Assembly: GCA_017387565.1 (NCBI GenBank)
Contig: JAFOEY010000016.1
Coordinates: 1-64,000, forward strand
Direction of reading: 5' to 3'
From: Lachnospiraceae bacterium
GTDB taxonomy: Bacteria > Bacillota > Clostridia > Lachnospirales > Lachnospiraceae
Length of the DNA: 64,000 bases
The translations under genes and the position numbers were made by a program. The stretch's first letter is position 1; the number at the start of each line of letters is the position of its first letter. Under the pieces are notes generated by a model, which saw only the letters and a program-made list of their open reading frames with translations, was not told the origin of the DNA and did not search any database. Positions 61,937 through 64,000 of this stretch are shown here, in pieces.

Positions 61937-62731
61937 ATGGATTTAGCGTCAATTATTGGATTAGTAGTCTGTCTGGGGATGATTATTTTCGGTATCGTAA
62001 CCGGTGATGAAGGCTTTGGAGCTATCAAGCATTTTTTGCATGCACAATCTTTTATTATTACGGTTGGTGGTACATTTGCCTGTATTCTGGCAATGAATCC
62101 GATTCAGGATTTCATTAGTGGATTAAAGAGTTTCACATTGGTTTTAAAGACTCCTACTCTGGATACCCCGCAGATTATCAAAAAGATTATAGATTTATCA
62201 AATATTGCACGTAAAGAGGGACTTCTTTCACTGGAAGAAGCTGCGACCGATTTGGATGATGCTTTTTTGAAAAAGGGTATTTTATTAATTGTTGATGGTA
62301 CAGATCCGGAATTGGTACGTGGTATTTTGGAAACCGAATTAACCTGTATAGAAGACCGACACAAGAAGAGGATTGATTTTTGGATGAATATTGCAGCCAT
62401 GGGCCCTGCCTGGGGTATGATCGGTACCTTAATCGGCCTTATTTTGATGTTACAAAACCTATCCGATGCCAGTACCATTGGTCCGAATATGGCTACGGCC
62501 CTGATTACGACTTTGTATGGTTCCATGTTGGCAAACTGGATTGGAACTCCGGTTGCAACCAAATTAAAGACCAACAGTGAAAATGAGACCATGGTAAAAG
62601 AAATTATGATTGAAGGTCTTTTATCCATTCAAGCAGGAGAAAACCCCAGAGTTATCGAAGAAAAATTGAAATCTTTCTTAGCTCCCAAAGATAGAGTCTC
62701 AGCAGGCTCAGAGGAGGGCGGTGAGCAGTAA
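61937..62731 (+). CDS. motA: Flagellar stator protein MotA
   Basis: A 264-residue four-helix membrane protein. GVVCLGMI-like first helix, KHFLHAQSFIITVGGTFACI second helix, a cytoplasmic loop holding the FliG-contacting charges (residues about 70-155) and the conserved MGPAWGMIGTLIGLI third helix with its proline. Forms the proton or sodium channel with MotB, whose start codon directly follows the motA stop. Confidence 0.95.
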   Translation: MDLASIIGLVVCLGMIIFGIVTGDEGFGAIKHFLHAQSFIITVGGTFACILAMNPIQDFISGLKSFTLVLKTPTLDTPQIIKKIIDLSNIARKEGLLSLEEAATDLDDAFLKKGILLIVDGTDPELVRGILETELTCIEDRHKKRIDFWMNIAAMGPAWGMIGTLIGLILMLQNLSDASTIGPNMATALITTLYGSMLANWIGTPVATKLKTNSENETMVKEIMIEGLLSIQAGENPRVIEEKLKSFLAPKDRVSAGSEEGGEQ

Positions 62732-63544
62732 ATGGCCAGAAAAAAGAAAGAAGAAGGCGGCGGTGGCGGTTCTCCGGCGTGGATGACAACCTTTAGTGAT
62801 TTGATGAACCTGCTATTATGTTTCTTTGTGCTTTTGTTTTCCATGTCGACCATGGATGCTCAGAAGTTACAGCAGGTAGCTGCTTCGTTTAACCAGAATT
62901 TCAGTATTTTTTCAGGTGGAGCAACAGCAATCGGCGACGGTATTTTGATCAGTAATGGTGTCAGCCAGTTAAACGAACTGGATGATTACATAAATAGTAC
63001 CGGCAAGACAGCCGAAAGCGATGAAACAGTCAATGATTTAGAAGAATATGAACAACAGATGGCTGAAAAACAATTAGAGGAAAGTGAACAGCTTGCCGAA
63101 AAAGTGGAAGAAGCCATTGACGAAAGTCAGTTTGCCAATGAAATTGATGTTGATTTTACATCCCAGTATGTTTCTTTGACATTGAATGGTGCTTTGCTGT
63201 TTGATTCGGGCAGCGCTGAGATTAAAAAAGAAGCAAAGCCGGTTCTTGATAAGATTGGACAGATTTTATCCCGATATGCGGAAAGTACGATCGAAATAGA
63301 AGGACATACGGATAACGTTCCGATTCATAATTCACGTTTTGCGGATAATAACGAATTATCCAGCTTCCGCGCACTGTCGGTATTCAATTACTTTATGGAG
63401 ACTACGTTTTTGGATCCTGCCAAAATAAAGCATTCCGGCAGAGGTGAATATGTTCCGGTAGCGGATAATTCGACTGATCAGGGACGAGCACAGAACCGTA
63501 GAGTGGAAATTAAGATTTATCATTCACTCAGTACTGGTGAATAG
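62732..63544 (+). CDS. motB: Flagellar stator protein MotB
   Basis: The 270-residue peptidoglycan-binding stator subunit. A Lys/Gly-rich N terminus, then PAWMTTFSDLMNLLLCFFVL with the ion-binding Asp, an acidic coiled linker (EEYEQQMAEKQLEESEQLAE) and an OmpA-like domain with IEIEGHTDNVPI and GRAQNRRVEIKIY. Directly abuts motA with GGAGGGCGGTGA as ribosome site inside motA. Confidence 0.95.
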   Translation: MARKKKEEGGGGGSPAWMTTFSDLMNLLLCFFVLLFSMSTMDAQKLQQVAASFNQNFSIFSGGATAIGDGILISNGVSQLNELDDYINSTGKTAESDETVNDLEEYEQQMAEKQLEESEQLAEKVEEAIDESQFANEIDVDFTSQYVSLTLNGALLFDSGSAEIKKEAKPVLDKIGQILSRYAESTIEIEGHTDNVPIHNSRFADNNELSSFRALSVFNYFMETTFLDPAKIKHSGRGEYVPVADNSTDQGRAQNRRVEIKIYHSLSTGE

Positions 63545-63555
63545 GAGGCACATAA

Positions 63556-64000
63556 ATGAAGAAGAATTTATTGTCTATTGTGATTTTGGCATTGTTGATT
63601 GTTAATTTGGTTATGACATCCATTATGATGATCAGTGTGACAGGCACCAATAAAAAGACAGCTGCAATTGTTACGGATATTGCATCCATTTTAAAACTGG
63701 AATTGAATCCAACTAGTGAAGCAGAAACTGCTGAAGAAGTGGTATCTTTAGAAGATACGCAGGTATATGATCTGCCTGAGGAGATGACAATTCTTCTTGC
63801 AAAAGGAGAAGATGGCACTCAGCATTTTGCGATGGTAAAGGTATCCTTATCACTGAACACCAAAAATGATGGTTATAAGACATATGGTGCAGATATCGGC
63901 ACAAGACAAAGTCTGATTGAAAGTATTATTACTGAGGTAATCGGCAAGTATACAGCGGATGAAATTCAACCTCGCAGTGCGGATATCCAAAAGGAAATTT
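63556..64000 (+). CDS. fliL: Flagellar protein FliL (partial, runs off the window)
   Basis: Starts at ATG 63556 with GGAGG eight bases upstream, eleven bases after motB. The product opens MKKNLLSIVILALLIVNLVM, a single membrane helix, followed by an Glu-rich linker and the beginning of the FliL domain (DLPEEMTILLAKGEDGTQHF, then KVSLSLNTKNDGY). FliL associates with the stator and supports torque. Only the first 148 codons lie in the window and the frame is still open at its end. Confidence 0.88.
   Translation, partial: MKKNLLSIVILALLIVNLVMTSIMMISVTGTNKKTAAIVTDIASILKLELNPTSEAETAEEVVSLEDTQVYDLPEEMTILLAKGEDGTQHFAMVKVSLSLNTKNDGYKTYGADIGTRQSLIESIITEVIGKYTADEIQPRSADIQKEI

Noticed and set aside
1-64000. 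tRNA or rRNA genes
   Set aside because: No cloverleaf-like segment with GTTCGA-type T loop or rRNA-like conserved block was recognised by eye; a tRNAscan and Rfam run would settle it.

Overview
The window reads as low-GC DNA from an anaerobic Firmicute of the Lachnospiraceae type (Roseburia / Agathobacter / Lachnospira / Butyrivibrio relatives). This rests on AT-rich codon use, the run topA-codY-flgB-flgC-fliE-fliF..., the FlbD-MotA-MotB-FliL order, a pilMN-type pilus locus and the DUF5057-like giant protein. It is an inference from gene order and protein recognition; no rRNA or tRNA gene was seen.

Region 1 (about 1-23.6 kb) is a cell-surface glycan locus. A polytopic membrane protein (184-1863) has a clear paralogue at the far end (22032-23615). 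Between them lie a double-length YfhO-like membrane glycosyltransferase on the minus strand, divergent from a CsbB/GtrB-like polyprenyl-phosphate glycosyltransferase (together the core of a three-component glycosylation system), then a co-directional run of glycosyltransferases, a HAD-domain protein (COG5610 type), a Wzx-type flippase and two methyltransferase-like proteins. After a 0.6 kb gap holding a 57-residue minus-strand ORF come an AAA-ATPase/DUF234 protein under a palindrome-overlapped promoter, a DRE-TIM aldolase and a thiamine-diphosphate enzyme. A structured repeat (element A) lies at the left window edge and again at 19.8 kb.

Region 2 (23.8-43.3 kb) is a type IV pilus / type II secretion-like operon: pilB, pilC, major pilin, prepilin peptidase, a pilM-pilN fusion, pilO, then four oversized minor pseudopilins resembling GspI, GspK, GspH and GspJ, and a 1756-residue DUF5057-like protein in the place where a PilY1-type tip protein would be expected. 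The GspK-like gene is interrupted by an apparent frameshift at an A5 run. No PilT is present in the window.

Region 3 (43.7-47.5 kb) holds topA and codY (with a near-consensus CodY box upstream of its promoter). Between them, on the minus strand, lies a promoter - structured leader - intrinsic terminator - Shine-Dalgarno - 71-codon ORF arrangement that looks like a riboregulated small gene or a small RNA.

Region 4 (48.0-64.0 kb) is the main flagellar basal-body/hook operon: flgB, flgC, fliE, fliF, fliG, fliH, fliI, fliJ, a MotE/YlxF-like gene, fliK, flgD, a TIGR02530-type gene, flgE, flbD, motA, motB and fliL (cut by the window end). Its non-coding gaps are unusual. Several contain their own private tandem repeat: 91 bp x2 before flgB, 17 bp x3-4 between flgB and flgC, 20 bp x5 between flgC and fliE, about 68 bp x2-3 between fliK and flgD, and 53 bp x7 between flgE and flbD, the last flanked by two related inverted-repeat elements. 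These repeats, the minus-strand leader RNA and the pilus tip module are the most novel-looking parts of the window.
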